Shown: positions 34,107-44,020, counted from the first letter of the stretch. The stretch: DNA of 64,000 bases from Rhodospirillaceae bacterium SYSU D60007 (GCA_003574685.1 QOCQ01000015.1:1-64000), one strand, 5' to 3'. The notes: generated by a model not told the origin, from the sequence alone. A program made the numbers and translations.

Positions 34107-34823
34107 ATGTCCCGTCCGGTCCTTGCCCTCACCAGCATGCTCCTTGTGCTCGCCCTGCCCGCCATGCCGGCATCAGGACGCGAACCCGGCGGCATCTCCT
34201 CGACGGCGATCTCACGCTGCGCCGGCAAGATCGGCAGCGACACGCGCCGGGCGGACCCCGCCTTCGGGGTCATCATGCTCGACGGCATGCCGTGGATGAC
34301 GATCGAGCGCACCGAGGAACGGGTGGGCGCGCAGCGGATTGCCACCACAGTCACGGGCACTGGCGCGCGCCGCCGCAGCGACGGCACGTCCGTGCCCTTC
34401 CGCTTCACCTGCCTCTTGGACCAACATGGCCAGGCGGTGATGTTCCATGCCAACCAGATCTCGCCCACGCTGGGCGATGCGCTGCCGCCGGCCACCGTCG
34501 TTGAAGGCTCCGTGACCTACATGCAGCGCATGGCCTTGCCGCAAGGCGCCGAGTTGCGCGTCCAGCTCCTCGATACGGGCAAGACGCCCGCCGATATTGT
34601 TGCCGAGCAGGTCGTGCGCAGCGGCTGGCAGGTGCCCATTCCCTTTGCCTTGCGCCTGCCGAAGGACATGAGCCTGGATGGCCGCAAGCTTGTCGTGACC
34701 GCGCGGTTGGTTGTGCGCCAGCAAACGCTGTTCGAGCTCAAGACGCCACGCGGCGTGTCGGCCGCCGATCTCGCCAAGCCCGTCGAGCTCACCCTGGAAC
34801 AATCCGCAGCGCCCGCCCGCTGA
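34107..34823 (+). CDS. Secreted protein with a YbaY-type lipoprotein domain
   Basis: 238 residues from ATG 34107, which has GGAAGG 5 bases upstream (a TTG at 34092 is less likely). Signal peptide to about residue 25 (ending MPASGR). The N-terminal half (about 30-130) has two cysteines and no known family. The C-terminal half (about 135-230, GSVTYMQRMALPQGAELRVQLLD to the VELTLEQ end) matches the YbaY/YscW beta-sandwich domain. Probably periplasmic. Function unknown. Confidence 0.78.
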   Translation: MSRPVLALTSMLLVLALPAMPASGREPGGISSTAISRCAGKIGSDTRRADPAFGVIMLDGMPWMTIERTEERVGAQRIATTVTGTGARRRSDGTSVPFRFTCLLDQHGQAVMFHANQISPTLGDALPPATVVEGSVTYMQRMALPQGAELRVQLLDTGKTPADIVAEQVVRSGWQVPIPFALRLPKDMSLDGRKLVVTARLVVRQQTLFELKTPRGVSAADLAKPVELTLEQSAAPAR

Positions 34824-34922
34824 CTCGCACGCGCGGCAGTGTCCCGATTGTCTTCGCGCGTCTTCGCAAGGCTGGCCTGTACGGATCAGCGTGGCCGGCC
34901 GATCTGTTTGCGATAGATTGTC

Positions 34923-34953
34923 GATGTCGCGTGAAGATCCTTCACGCGACATC
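34923..34953 (+). other. Perfect 14-bp hairpin just upstream of the FMN riboswitch
   Basis: GATGTCGCGTGAAG and CTTCACGCGACATC form a perfect 14-bp stem with the 3-base loop ATC. It abuts the P1 stem of the riboswitch at 34953. There is no U-run, so it is not a classical terminator of the upstream gene. It could cap the leader RNA, end the upstream transcript with Rho, or mark a transcription start region. Confidence 0.7.
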
Positions 34954-35100
34954 GTTCTCAGGGCGGGGTGGAAGTCCCCACCGGCGGTATGTGCGCTGCG
35001 GCGCACGAGCCCGCGAGCGCCCGCCGGCCCAGGCCGGCGGGGTCAGCAGATTCGGTGCGAAGCCGAAGCCGACGGTTACAGTCCGGATGGAAGAGAACGG
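34953..35100 (+). ncRNA. FMN riboswitch (RFN element)
   Basis: The conserved RFN parts are present in order: CGTTCTCAGGGCGGGGTG, GAAGTCCCCACCGGCGGT, an expanded variable arm (about 34990-35035), GTCAGCAGATTCGGTGCGA, GCCGACGGTTACAGTCCGGA and GAGAACG closing P1. It binds flavin mononucleotide and turns off the downstream riboflavin gene ribH2 when FMN is plentiful. Confidence 0.97.
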
Positions 35101-35107
35101 GAGGAGT

Positions 35108-35141
35108 CCGGTGTGCCGCCCGCCTGCGTGCGGCGCGCCGG
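35108..35141 (+). promoter_or_regulatory. Expression-platform hairpin of the FMN riboswitch
   Basis: CCGGTGTGCCGC (35108-35119) pairs with GCGGCGCGCCGG (35130-35141), allowing two G-U pairs, over a 10-base loop. No U-run follows and the ribH GGAGG lies about 35 bases further, so regulation may work through Rho or by alternate pairing rather than by an intrinsic terminator. Confidence 0.55.
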
Positions 35142-35161
35142 AGGATGCTCGTACGCCCTGA

Positions 35162-35671
<510 letters not shown>

Positions 35672-35694
35672 CGAGGTGGAAAGGGCCTTCTCTC

Positions 35695-37401
35695 CTATTC
35701 CGCGGCGGCTTTCGCGTAAGCGCCGCCGAACAGGGTCTGCGCCTGTTCCTCGGTGTAGTAGCCGCGGCGCAGGTCTCGAGCGATCAGCGCCCGATCGCGC
35801 TGCCGCGGGTCGCCATAGCCGCCGCCGCCCGGTGTGGTGACGCGCACCAGGTCACCGGGACCCACGACGATGTCCTGGTCCTTCGAGAGATGCGGCGGTG
35901 TATAGATTTCACCGCCGCGCTCGATGCGCACGGTGTTGACGCCGCCGTCGCTGCCGCCCAGCACGCCCTGCGGACCGACGCGGCCGTGGTCCATCACCAT
36001 CGACACGCGCGCCTCGCCGCGGCGGATCCGGATGGCATACCGCACGCCCATGCCGCCGCGATACTTGCCGGCCCCGCCGGTGCCCTCGGCCAGCGCGAAC
36101 TCCTCGAACAGCACCGGATAGTATTGTTCCAGCACCTCGACGGGCGGCATCTTGGAGATGCCGATGGTCGAGCAGCCATTGCTGAGCCCGTCGCCTTCGG
36201 CGCTGCCGCCGTAACCGCCGCCGGTAAAGAGATACATGATGTAATGCCGGTCGCGCGCGGGATCGTACCCGCCCACGCCCAGATTGCCGGAAGTGCCGGC
36301 CGGTGCGGCGAAGAGCCGGTCGGGAATCGCCTTTGTCAGCGCCGCGAACACCGCCTCGGCAATGCGCTGGCTCACCTCGGCGGCGCAGCCCGAGACGGGG
36401 CGAGGATATCTGGCGTAGAGAAAGGTGCCCTCGGGATCGATGATGTGCAGCGGCTCGAACGTGCCGGCATTGATCGGCACGTCAGGGAAGACGTGCTTGA
36501 TCGCAAGATAGATCGCCGAACGCGTGGTGGCGATCACGCTGTTCATGGGTCCGCGGCACGGCGGGCTGGAGCCGCTCATATCGAAGGTCAGCGCCTCGCC
36601 GCTCTTGGTGATCTTCATGCGGATGGTAAGCGGCGCATCGACCACGCCGTCGGAATCGACGATCGAGGTGCCCTCGTAGACGCCATCGGGAATGGTGGCG
36701 ATCTTCGCGCGCATCTGCCGGGCCGCGCGGCGGCGCAGCTCGGCGATGGCCTGCCTGACCGTATCCTCGCCGTAGCGGTCGATCAGGTCAGTCAGGCGCC
36801 GCTCGCCCGTATCCAGCGCCGCGGCCTGCGCCTTGATGTCGCCGATGCGCTGATCGGCGATGCGGATATTGCTGAGGATGATGGCGAGGATCTCCTGATC
36901 CATCGTGCCTTTCTTGAAGAACTTGATGGGCGGCAGCCGCAGCCCTTCCTGCTCGACCTCCGTAGCGCTGGCCGAGAAGCCGCCCGGCACCATGCCGCCG
37001 ACATCCGGCCAGTGGCCAGTGTTGGCCAGCCAGGCGAACAGCCGGCCGCCATAGAAGAACGGCTTGACGAAGCGCACGTCCATCAGATGCGTGCCGCCAA
37101 GATAGGGATCGTTGACGATGAAGACGTCGCCCGGATCGACGCGCCCGCCATAGTGGCTCTTCACGCGATCGATCACGGCCCGCGCCGAATACTGCATGGT
37201 GCCCACGAACACCGGCAGGCCGAGTTCGCCCTGGGCGATCAGCGATCCGTCCGCGGCATCATAGATTCCGTCCGACCGGTCCATGCCCTCGGAGATCACC
37301 GGCGAGAAGGCCGAGCGCACGAAGGCCAGGTCCATCTCGTTGCAGACCTGGTTGAGGCCGTTCTGGATCACGGCCAGGGTGACGGGATCGAGGGTGGTCA
37401 T
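35695..37401 (-). CDS. hyuB: Hydantoinase B/oxoprolinase family protein (HyuB)
   Basis: 568 residues, normal for the family. MTTLDPVTLAVIQNGLNQVCNEM at the N-terminus, NDPYLGGTHLMDVRFVKPFF, DMSGSSPPCRGPMNS and GGGGYGDP near the end are typical. HyuB is the beta subunit of ATP-dependent hydantoinase/5-oxoprolinase-type amidohydrolases and works with HyuA. Here the methyltransferase gene at 37600-38463, on the other strand, separates it from hyuA. Substrate could be a hydantoin, an oxoproline or a related cyclic amide. Confidence 0.93.
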   Translation of the reverse strand: MTTLDPVTLAVIQNGLNQVCNEMDLAFVRSAFSPVISEGMDRSDGIYDAADGSLIAQGELGLPVFVGTMQYSARAVIDRVKSHYGGRVDPGDVFIVNDPYLGGTHLMDVRFVKPFFYGGRLFAWLANTGHWPDVGGMVPGGFSASATEVEQEGLRLPPIKFFKKGTMDQEILAIILSNIRIADQRIGDIKAQAAALDTGERRLTDLIDRYGEDTVRQAIAELRRRAARQMRAKIATIPDGVYEGTSIVDSDGVVDAPLTIRMKITKSGEALTFDMSGSSPPCRGPMNSVIATTRSAIYLAIKHVFPDVPINAGTFEPLHIIDPEGTFLYARYPRPVSGCAAEVSQRIAEAVFAALTKAIPDRLFAAPAGTSGNLGVGGYDPARDRHYIMYLFTGGGYGGSAEGDGLSNGCSTIGISKMPPVEVLEQYYPVLFEEFALAEGTGGAGKYRGGMGVRYAIRIRRGEARVSMVMDHGRVGPQGVLGGSDGGVNTVRIERGGEIYTPPHLSKDQDIVVGPGDLVRVTTPGGGGYGDPRQRDRALIARDLRRGYYTEEQAQTLFGGAYAKAAAE

Positions 37402-37599
37402 GGCCTATACTCGCGCATTCTGCACGCGCGCGCGACTGCCGTCTGCGCGTCTCCGCCGTTCAGATACATGGCTAGCCCACCTCCTTTTTGCAGAAGGTGT
37501 TTTCGCGTTTTGCTGATGCCGGCCGCAAAATGACACGACCATGCCACCGATACTCCGATACGACCGACTATCACACCGATTGCCCAGGGAGGATCTGTC

Positions 37600-38463
37600 A
37601 TGGGTCGTCTGCAACGGCTGATCGATGAGCCGGTGCCGCTGCGCTTCCTGGCACTTCGTTTTCTCGATCGCCGATTCAATTTCCTCGGCTATCCAACAAA
37701 ACTCAATCTCGGCGCCATCGAGCGGCCGCATTACGGCCACTGCCTGCTCAAGGCGGCCGAACTGGCCCGCAAGCTCGGCCAAGGCCGGATCACTGCTATC
37801 GAGTTCGGCGTCGCCGGCGGCAACGGCCTGCTGTCGTTGGAACGGCACGCCGAGCTGGTGCGCCAGGAAACCGGCATCGGCATCAACATTTACGGCTTCG
37901 ACAGCGGGACCGGTATGCCGCCGCCACGGGATTACCGCGACATGCCGTATATGTGGCAGCAGGGCTATTTCGCCATGGAGGCAGATAAGCTGCGTGCACG
38001 ATTGCACGCGGCGCGACTGGTCCTCGGGCCGGTGGAGCAGACCGTGCGGGACTTCTGCAGTCAGGAAAACCCGCCGCCCATCGGCTTCGTCGCCTTCGAC
38101 CTCGACTACTACTCGTCGACCGCGTCAGCGCTGACATTGTTCGACGCGAACAGCCGTCATTTCCTGCCGCGTGTCGCCTGTTACTTCGACGACGTGGTTG
38201 GCGATATCGACTGGGCCTACAATGAATTCACCGGCGAACTTCTGGCGATCAAGGATTTCAACCGCAGCCACGAGGACGTGAAGCTGGCGCGAGTGAACGG
38301 CCTGCGGTTCGTCGGCGGCCGCCTTCCGCGCGCCTGGCACGAGCAAATCTTCGTTGCCCATTTCTTCCGCCACGCGGATTACGACCGGCCGATCTCGGAG
38401 GTGTCACAGCATCCGCTTGATCCCCCGGCAGGAGGGGAACGGTTGCTCGAAGCGGAGGATTGA
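37600..38463 (+). CDS. Class I SAM-dependent methyltransferase-like protein
   Basis: 287 residues. Motif I reads AIEFGVAGGNGLLSL (about 66-80), followed by IYGFDSGTGMPPP and FVAFDLDYYSS, which suit a TylF-like or related Rossmann methyltransferase. The N-terminal 60 residues precede the core. GGGAGG lies 6 bases before the ATG. It lies antisense between hyuB and hyuA, two genes normally contiguous, so it is probably a later insertion. Base use is not obviously foreign. Substrate unknown. Confidence 0.7.
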   Translation: MGRLQRLIDEPVPLRFLALRFLDRRFNFLGYPTKLNLGAIERPHYGHCLLKAAELARKLGQGRITAIEFGVAGGNGLLSLERHAELVRQETGIGINIYGFDSGTGMPPPRDYRDMPYMWQQGYFAMEADKLRARLHAARLVLGPVEQTVRDFCSQENPPPIGFVAFDLDYYSSTASALTLFDANSRHFLPRVACYFDDVVGDIDWAYNEFTGELLAIKDFNRSHEDVKLARVNGLRFVGGRLPRAWHEQIFVAHFFRHADYDRPISEVSQHPLDPPAGGERLLEAED

Positions 38464-38503
38464 AGGTAGCTCTTGAGGACTGAATCGGATCCCCGATAGC
38501 GCA

Positions 38504-40555
38504 TCACACGACCTCAAGCACGAGGTTCCCGAGCGGATCGAGCGACACCCGGTTGCCGGGCTCCACGACGATCGTGCAGTCAAGCTGCTCGATGATCGCC
38601 GGCCCCTCGAACCGGGCATCCAGCGGCAGGCGTTCGCGCGTCAGGATTGGCGTATCAAGCCAGCCGCCCTGCTCGAACCAGACCTGGCGCCGGCCCGCCG
38701 TCGCGCCGGCGAGATCGCGAGCCTTCTCGCCCCGCGTCAGTGTGACGAGATCGATCGCCGGGCGGCGGCCGATCACGGCGGTATGCAGGTTCACCAGCAC
38801 GGCCCCGATCTCGGGCAGCTCCACGCCGAAGCGCCGCCAGTAGGCCGCTTCGAAGGCGGCGCGCAATTCCGATATCGAGACGTCGATCCGCGGCAGCGGC
38901 ACGGTGAGCATATGGCTCTGGCCCTGGAACTGCATGTCGGCGAAATGCAGGCAGGTGACGCCCTCCACGGCCACGCCCTCGGCTCTGAGAGTCGCCTCGC
39001 CCTGCTCGATCTGCGCCTGCAGGATGGCACGCACGCGACCCGGATCGAGGGCCGGCAGCGGCGTATTCACGGTGCGCACGTAATCATGGCGCAGATCGGC
39101 CACCACGCAGCCAAGCGCATTGGTGATGCCCGGACGCGCTGGCACCAGCACGCTGGGGATCGCCAGCTCGCGTGCCAGGGCCGCGGCATGCAGCGGGCCC
39201 GCCCCGCCAAAGGCAAAAAGCGCGAAATCGCGCGGATCGTATCCCTTGGCCAGCGACACCAGCCGGATGGCGCCGGCCATGCGGTCATTGGCCACCCGCA
39301 GGATCGCCGCCGCCGCCGAGGCCCAGTCGAGCCCGAGCTTCGCGCCGACTTCCGCCGTGATGCGCTCCCGGATGTGCTCCAGCGAGATTTTCGTATCGAC
39401 GGACAGCAGATGGTCGGGGTTGAGCCGCCCCAGCACGAGGTTGGCGTCTGTAATGGTGGGCTGCTCGCCGCCGCGGCCGTAGCAGATCGGCCCCGGGCGC
39501 GCGCCGGCACTCTGCGGCCCGACGCGCAGCATGCCCGAGGAATCGATATGCGCGATCGAGCCGCCGCCGGCGCCGATGGTGTGCACATCAACCATCGGCA
39601 CGTGAATCGGAATGCCGTACTCGAGGTCGAGCTCGCTGGAGACCTGCGGCACCCCGTCCCTGATCAGGCCCACATCGGTCGATGTGCCGCCCATGTCATA
39701 GGTGATGAGGTTCTCCTGCCCGCAAGCGCGCCCCGTGAACGCCGCCGCCATCACGCCCGAGGCCGGGCCGGACATCACCGTGTTGACCGCGGCGCCGGCC
39801 ACGAGGCTCGCGGCCACCGTGCCGCCATTGCCCTGCATCATCAGCAGGTCACGGGCAAAGCCGCGGCCTTTCAGCTCCGCCACCAGCCGGCCGATGTAGC
39901 GGTCGAGGATCGGCTGAACGGCAGCATTGACGCTGGCCGTCGTGCCACGCTCGTACTCGCGGTACTCCGACACGATCCTGTGCCCGGCGGTCACATAGGT
40001 ATTGGGCCAGACCTCCTGCGCGATCTGCAATGCGCGCAGCTCGTGCGCCGGGTTGATGTAGCTGTGCAGGAAGTGGATCAGCAGGGCTTCGCATCCGGCC
40101 TCGCGCAGCCGCAAGGCGGAAGCGCGGACGGCGGCCTCGTCGAGCGGCGTCACCACTTCGCCTGCTGCGTCCATGCGTTCGGGCACTTCCAGCCGCAGCT
40201 CGCGCGGGATCAGCGGCTCGAAGCTGCCGGTTAGCCCGTACGGCTTGGGCCGCGTGCGCCGGCCCAGCTCCAGCACGTCGCGAAAGCCCCTGGTCGTGAT
40301 TAGTCCGACGCGGGCGATCTTGCGCTCCAGCAGCGCATTGGTGGTGGTGGTGGTGCCGTGCACGACAGCCTGCAGCGCCTCCGGATCAAGACCGGCCTCG
40401 TCGAGCGCCGCGACGACGCCGAAGGCCTGGTTCTCCGGCGTGGTCGGCACCTTGGCCAGCGACACCGCGCCGCTGGCCTGATCGACGGCGATCAGGTCGG
40501 TAAAAGTGCCGCCGACATCGACGCCGACAACGATCGTGGGTGTTCTGGTGCTCAT
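38504..40555 (-). CDS. hyuA: Hydantoinase A/oxoprolinase family protein (HyuA)
   Basis: 683 residues from ATG 40555. It has the ATPase fold of acetone-carboxylase/hydantoinase alpha subunits: IVVGVDVGGTFTDLIAVD (about 7-24), HGTTTTTNALLERK (about 65-78), YDMGGTSTDVGLI and FGGAGPLHA. It hydrolyses ATP to open a cyclic amide jointly with HyuB. It follows livF with a gap of about 20 bases, so the Liv transporter is probably the uptake system for its substrate. Confidence 0.94.
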   Translation of the reverse strand: MSTRTPTIVVGVDVGGTFTDLIAVDQASGAVSLAKVPTTPENQAFGVVAALDEAGLDPEALQAVVHGTTTTTNALLERKIARVGLITTRGFRDVLELGRRTRPKPYGLTGSFEPLIPRELRLEVPERMDAAGEVVTPLDEAAVRASALRLREAGCEALLIHFLHSYINPAHELRALQIAQEVWPNTYVTAGHRIVSEYREYERGTTASVNAAVQPILDRYIGRLVAELKGRGFARDLLMMQGNGGTVAASLVAGAAVNTVMSGPASGVMAAAFTGRACGQENLITYDMGGTSTDVGLIRDGVPQVSSELDLEYGIPIHVPMVDVHTIGAGGGSIAHIDSSGMLRVGPQSAGARPGPICYGRGGEQPTITDANLVLGRLNPDHLLSVDTKISLEHIRERITAEVGAKLGLDWASAAAAILRVANDRMAGAIRLVSLAKGYDPRDFALFAFGGAGPLHAAALARELAIPSVLVPARPGITNALGCVVADLRHDYVRTVNTPLPALDPGRVRAILQAQIEQGEATLRAEGVAVEGVTCLHFADMQFQGQSHMLTVPLPRIDVSISELRAAFEAAYWRRFGVELPEIGAVLVNLHTAVIGRRPAIDLVTLTRGEKARDLAGATAGRRQVWFEQGGWLDTPILTRERLPLDARFEGPAIIEQLDCTIVVEPGNRVSLDPLGNLVLEVV

Positions 40556-40574
40556 GGCCTGACGTCGTTCTTTC

Positions 40575-41312
40575 TCACACCGACAGATATTGCTCGCGCA
40601 CGGCTGGTTCGGCACGCAGCGCATCCATCGTGCCGGCAAACCGGATCCGGCCTTTCTCGACGATCACGGCGCGATCCGCCAGTTGTGACGAGAAGTGCAG
40701 GTTCTGTTCCGACAGGATCACGCACAGGCCTTCGGCGCGCAGCGCGCGGATCGCCGCGGCCATCTGCTCCACGATCAGCGGCGCCAGGCCTTCTGACGGC
40801 TCGTCCAGCAGCACGCAGCGCGGATTGCCCATCAGCGTGCGTGCGATGGTCAGCATCTGCTGCTCGCCGCCTGACATGCGCCCGCCGGGCCGATCCTTCA
40901 TGCGCCCCAGATTCGGGAACAGCTCGAACAGCCTTTCCGGCGTCCACAGGGGTCCATCGCCGCGCTGTTTCTGCCGGCCGACCTCCAGGTTCTCCATCAC
41001 CGACAGATCGGTGAAGATGCGCCGATCTTCGGGCACGAATCCGAGGCCGAGGCGCGCGATCCTGTAGGGGGCAAGGCCATCGATGCGCTCGCCCTCGAAC
41101 ACCACGCTGCCGGCGGCCGGACGCACCAGACCCATGATCGACTTCAGCGTCGTCGACTTGCCGGCCCCGTTACGGCCCAGCAGGGCCAGCACATCCCCGG
41201 CCGACGCGGCGAAGGAAACATCCGCCAGGATATGGGCGCGACCGTAGTAGGCATGCAGGCCCTCCACCTGAAGCATGGGTGGGCGCCAGGCGGCGTCAGG
41301 CGTCGTGGCCAT
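40575..41312 (-). CDS. livF: Branched-chain amino acid-type ABC transporter ATP-binding protein LivF
   Basis: 245 residues. Walker A GRNGAGKST (about 42-50), signature MSGGEQQML (about 146-154), Walker B RCVLLDEPSEGL and H-loop region SEQNL. It is the LivF type, which powers uptake of branched-chain-like substrates. It overlaps livG by 17 bases. The start could also be the internal ATG at residue 13 (MLQVEGLHAYYG). Confidence 0.93.
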   Translation of the reverse strand: MATTPDAAWRPPMLQVEGLHAYYGRAHILADVSFAASAGDVLALLGRNGAGKSTTLKSIMGLVRPAAGSVVFEGERIDGLAPYRIARLGLGFVPEDRRIFTDLSVMENLEVGRQKQRGDGPLWTPERLFELFPNLGRMKDRPGGRMSGGEQQMLTIARTLMGNPRCVLLDEPSEGLAPLIVEQMAAAIRALRAEGLCVILSEQNLHFSSQLADRAVIVEKGRIRFAGTMDALRAEPAVREQYLSV

Positions 41313-42066
41313 ACATCGCTCCCGTCCCGAGATAGACGGCCTGCACCTGCGGATCGGCGCGCACCTCGGCTGGCGTGCCCTCGGCGATCAACCGGCCGCG
41401 ATCCAGCACGATCACGCGATCGGCATGGCCGAACACCACGTCCATGTCGTGCTCCGTGAACAGCACGGCGATACCGCGCTCGCGGGCCAGACGCGCTGTC
41501 AATTCCATGAGCTGGATGCGTTCCTTCGGCGCCATGCCGGCGGTCGGCTCGTCCATCAGCAGCAGCCGCGGCTCGTTGGCAAGCGCCACAGCCAGCTCGA
41601 CGCGCTTGAGATCGCCATAGGCCAGCACGCCACAGACACGTTCGGCCTGGTCGCGCATGGCCACCCGCTCCAGCAGCGCGTCGGCCTCCGCAACATGGAG
41701 ACTGCTGGCGCGGGGCAGCAGGGAGCCCAGCCGGCGGTGATGCGAGATCAGCGCCATCTGCACATTCTCGCGTACGGTCATTGACACGAAGGTGGCGGTG
41801 ATCTGGAAAGTCCGTCCCACGCCCAGCCGCCAGATCTGCCGCGGCGGCAGGCCGACGATGCTGCGACGCTCCAGCATGACCGTGCCGGCATCCGGCCGGA
41901 GCTGCCCGTTGAGCATGTTGAAGCAGGTCGACTTGCCGGCCCCATTGGGTCCGATCATCGCCAGCAGTTCGCCGGACGAGACGGCGAAGTGCACATCATC
42001 CACGGCGCGCACCCCGCCGAACGCCTTCGACAGCCCCCGCACCTCCAGCACCGGCGCGGCGCTCAT
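41296..42066 (-). CDS. livG: Branched-chain amino acid-type ABC transporter ATP-binding protein LivG
   Basis: 256 residues from the ATG at 42066 (MSAAPVLEVRGLSKAFGG), which overlaps the permease stop by ATGA; a longer start at 42099 exists. Walker A GPNGAGKST is about residues 37-45. The signature motif is weak here (GVLAYGDLKRVE in place of LSxGxQ), a LivG-like feature. Walker B is LLLMDEPTAGM. With LivF it energises the fused LivHM permease. It is expressed with the hyuA block. Confidence 0.93.
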   Translation of the reverse strand: MSAAPVLEVRGLSKAFGGVRAVDDVHFAVSSGELLAMIGPNGAGKSTCFNMLNGQLRPDAGTVMLERRSIVGLPPRQIWRLGVGRTFQITATFVSMTVRENVQMALISHHRRLGSLLPRASSLHVAEADALLERVAMRDQAERVCGVLAYGDLKRVELAVALANEPRLLLMDEPTAGMAPKERIQLMELTARLARERGIAVLFTEHDMDVVFGHADRVIVLDRGRLIAEGTPAEVRADPQVQAVYLGTGAMYGHDA

Positions 42067-44015
42067 GCCGTCTGCCTTCGCCATGGAAGGCGATCCCACA
42101 GGAGGCGGGCGCCGCCGGCGATTCCCTGCGGGAAGAGCAGCACCAGCGCGAGGATCACCAGCCCCAGCATGGCGCGCCAGAACTCGGTGTGCCGCGCCAG
42201 CTCATCCTTCAGCCAGGTAAAGACCCCGGCGCCCGCCACTGGCCCGGTCAGCGTCTGGACGCCACCCAGCAGCACCATGACCAGCGCATCGGTCGACTGG
42301 GCAATCGAGCTCAACTCGGGTGAGATGCTGCCCTTCGAGAAGGCGTAGAGCCCGCCCGCCAGACCGGCGAGGGCGCCGGCAACCGTAAAGGCAAACCATT
42401 GCTGGCGGCGGACGTTGATGCCGATCGCCTCGGCGCGCAGCGGCGAGTCGCGGCCCGCGCGCAGCGAATAGCCGAACGGGGCGTAAAGCATACGCCACAG
42501 GAAGGCGATACCCAGCGCGCACAAGGCGAGCGCCAACCAGTAATAGGCGCTCTTGCTGGCCAACCAGGAAGGCGGCCAGATGCCGATCATGCCGTTGCTG
42601 CCGCCGGTGAAGGAATCCCACTGGAAGATCACGGACCAGGCAATCTGGGCGAAGGCGAGCGTCAGCATCGCAAGATAGACGCCGGAGAGCCGCACGCAGA
42701 ACCAGCCGAACAGCAGCGCGAAACCACCGGCAGCAACGGGTGCGAGCAGAAGCGACACCTCCATCGGTAGCGCGGCGCGCTTCAGCATCAGTGCCGCAGC
42801 GTAGGCGGCGATGCCAAAATAGGCGGCATGGCCGAACGACACCATGCCCGATGGCCCCATCAGGACGTGCAGGCTCACCGCGAACAGCGCGAAGATGAAG
42901 ATGTCGGTCAGCAGCACCAGAAGGTAGCGGTCGGACGGCATGGCAAGCGGCACCAGCGCCAGCAGGACCAGTGCCGGCGCCCACGCCGGCCAGCGTGGCA
43001 GGCGTGGCGGCGATGCCGATTCGGCGGCGAGGCGCTGCGTGGCTGGCGGCCGACCCAGCAGGCCATAGGGCCGCACGATCAGCACCACGGCCATCACCAG
43101 GAACTCGACGACGAGCGTCAGGCGGGAAAACGACACCTCCAGCCCCACGAACTCCTGCGTGCCGATCGCAACACAGAAGGCCTTCACGACGCCGATGAGG
43201 ATGGCAGCCAGGAATGCGCCCGGCACGCTGCCCAAACCGCCGACGACCGTCACGACAAAGGCATCGGCAATCAGCGCCAGGTCAAGGCCGAGATGGGCGG
43301 GCTCGCGCGGGAGCTGCAGCGCGCCCCCCAGCCCGGCCAGGACCGAACCGATGAAAAAGACGCCGGTAAACAGCCACGCCTCGTTGACGCCCAGCGCACC
43401 CACCATTTCGCGATCCTGCGTGGCGGCGCGCACCAGTGCGCCCCAGCGCGTGCGGGTGAGCGCCAGCCACAGCGCGAGCAGTACCAGCGGCGCGATCACG
43501 ATCAGCGCCAGATCATACTGCGGCACGTGCCGATCCAGGATGACGACCGTGGAGTCCAGCCCCGGCGCACGCGGGCCCACGAGATCCTCCGGACCCCAGA
43601 TGGCGAGCGCTATGTCCTTGATCACCAGCACCACGGCGAAGGTCGCCAGAAGCTGGAACAGCTCGGGCGCATGATAGATGCGGCGCAGGATCAGCACCTC
43701 GATCGCCACACCGACGAGGCCCACCAGCAATGCCGACAGCACCACGGCGGCCCAGAAGCCGAGGGACGTGCGACCAAAACCGCCGAAAGCAAAGAGCGGC
43801 GTCACAAGGCCTTCGAGCAGCGTGTAGGCGCCGTAGAGGCCCAGCATGTAGAGCGAGCCGTGCGCAAAGTTCACGATGCGCGTGACCCCGAAGATCAGCG
43901 ACAGCCCGGCCGCCACCATGAACAGCGAGGAGGCACCGGCCAGGCCGTTGAGAAGCTGGGCAATAAAGCTGGCGAAGGTCACTAGGATGAGGACGTGGCT
44001 ACCGCATGTGACCAA
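42063..44015 (-). CDS. Fused LivH-LivM permease
   Basis: 650 residues. Residues about 12-315 are LivH-like (LLNGLAGASSLFMVAAGLSLIFG, then a GVVKAFC block and VRPYGLLG near 320). Residues about 345-640 are LivM-like (GPSGMVSFGHAAYFGIAAYAA, MIGIWPP, FSKGSISPELSS). Usually these are two separate genes. The start is uncertain: TTG at 44015 with GGGGGAAGG from the adjacent repeat as ribosome binding site, or GTG at 43982. It forms the membrane channel for the LivJ ligand. Confidence 0.92.
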   Translation of the reverse strand: MVTCGSHVLILVTFASFIAQLLNGLAGASSLFMVAAGLSLIFGVTRIVNFAHGSLYMLGLYGAYTLLEGLVTPLFAFGGFGRTSLGFWAAVVLSALLVGLVGVAIEVLILRRIYHAPELFQLLATFAVVLVIKDIALAIWGPEDLVGPRAPGLDSTVVILDRHVPQYDLALIVIAPLVLLALWLALTRTRWGALVRAATQDREMVGALGVNEAWLFTGVFFIGSVLAGLGGALQLPREPAHLGLDLALIADAFVVTVVGGLGSVPGAFLAAILIGVVKAFCVAIGTQEFVGLEVSFSRLTLVVEFLVMAVVLIVRPYGLLGRPPATQRLAAESASPPRLPRWPAWAPALVLLALVPLAMPSDRYLLVLLTDIFIFALFAVSLHVLMGPSGMVSFGHAAYFGIAAYAAALMLKRAALPMEVSLLLAPVAAGGFALLFGWFCVRLSGVYLAMLTLAFAQIAWSVIFQWDSFTGGSNGMIGIWPPSWLASKSAYYWLALALCALGIAFLWRMLYAPFGYSLRAGRDSPLRAEAIGINVRRQQWFAFTVAGALAGLAGGLYAFSKGSISPELSSIAQSTDALVMVLLGGVQTLTGPVAGAGVFTWLKDELARHTEFWRAMLGLVILALVLLFPQGIAGGARLLWDRLPWRRQTA

Positions 44016-44020
44016 AACTG

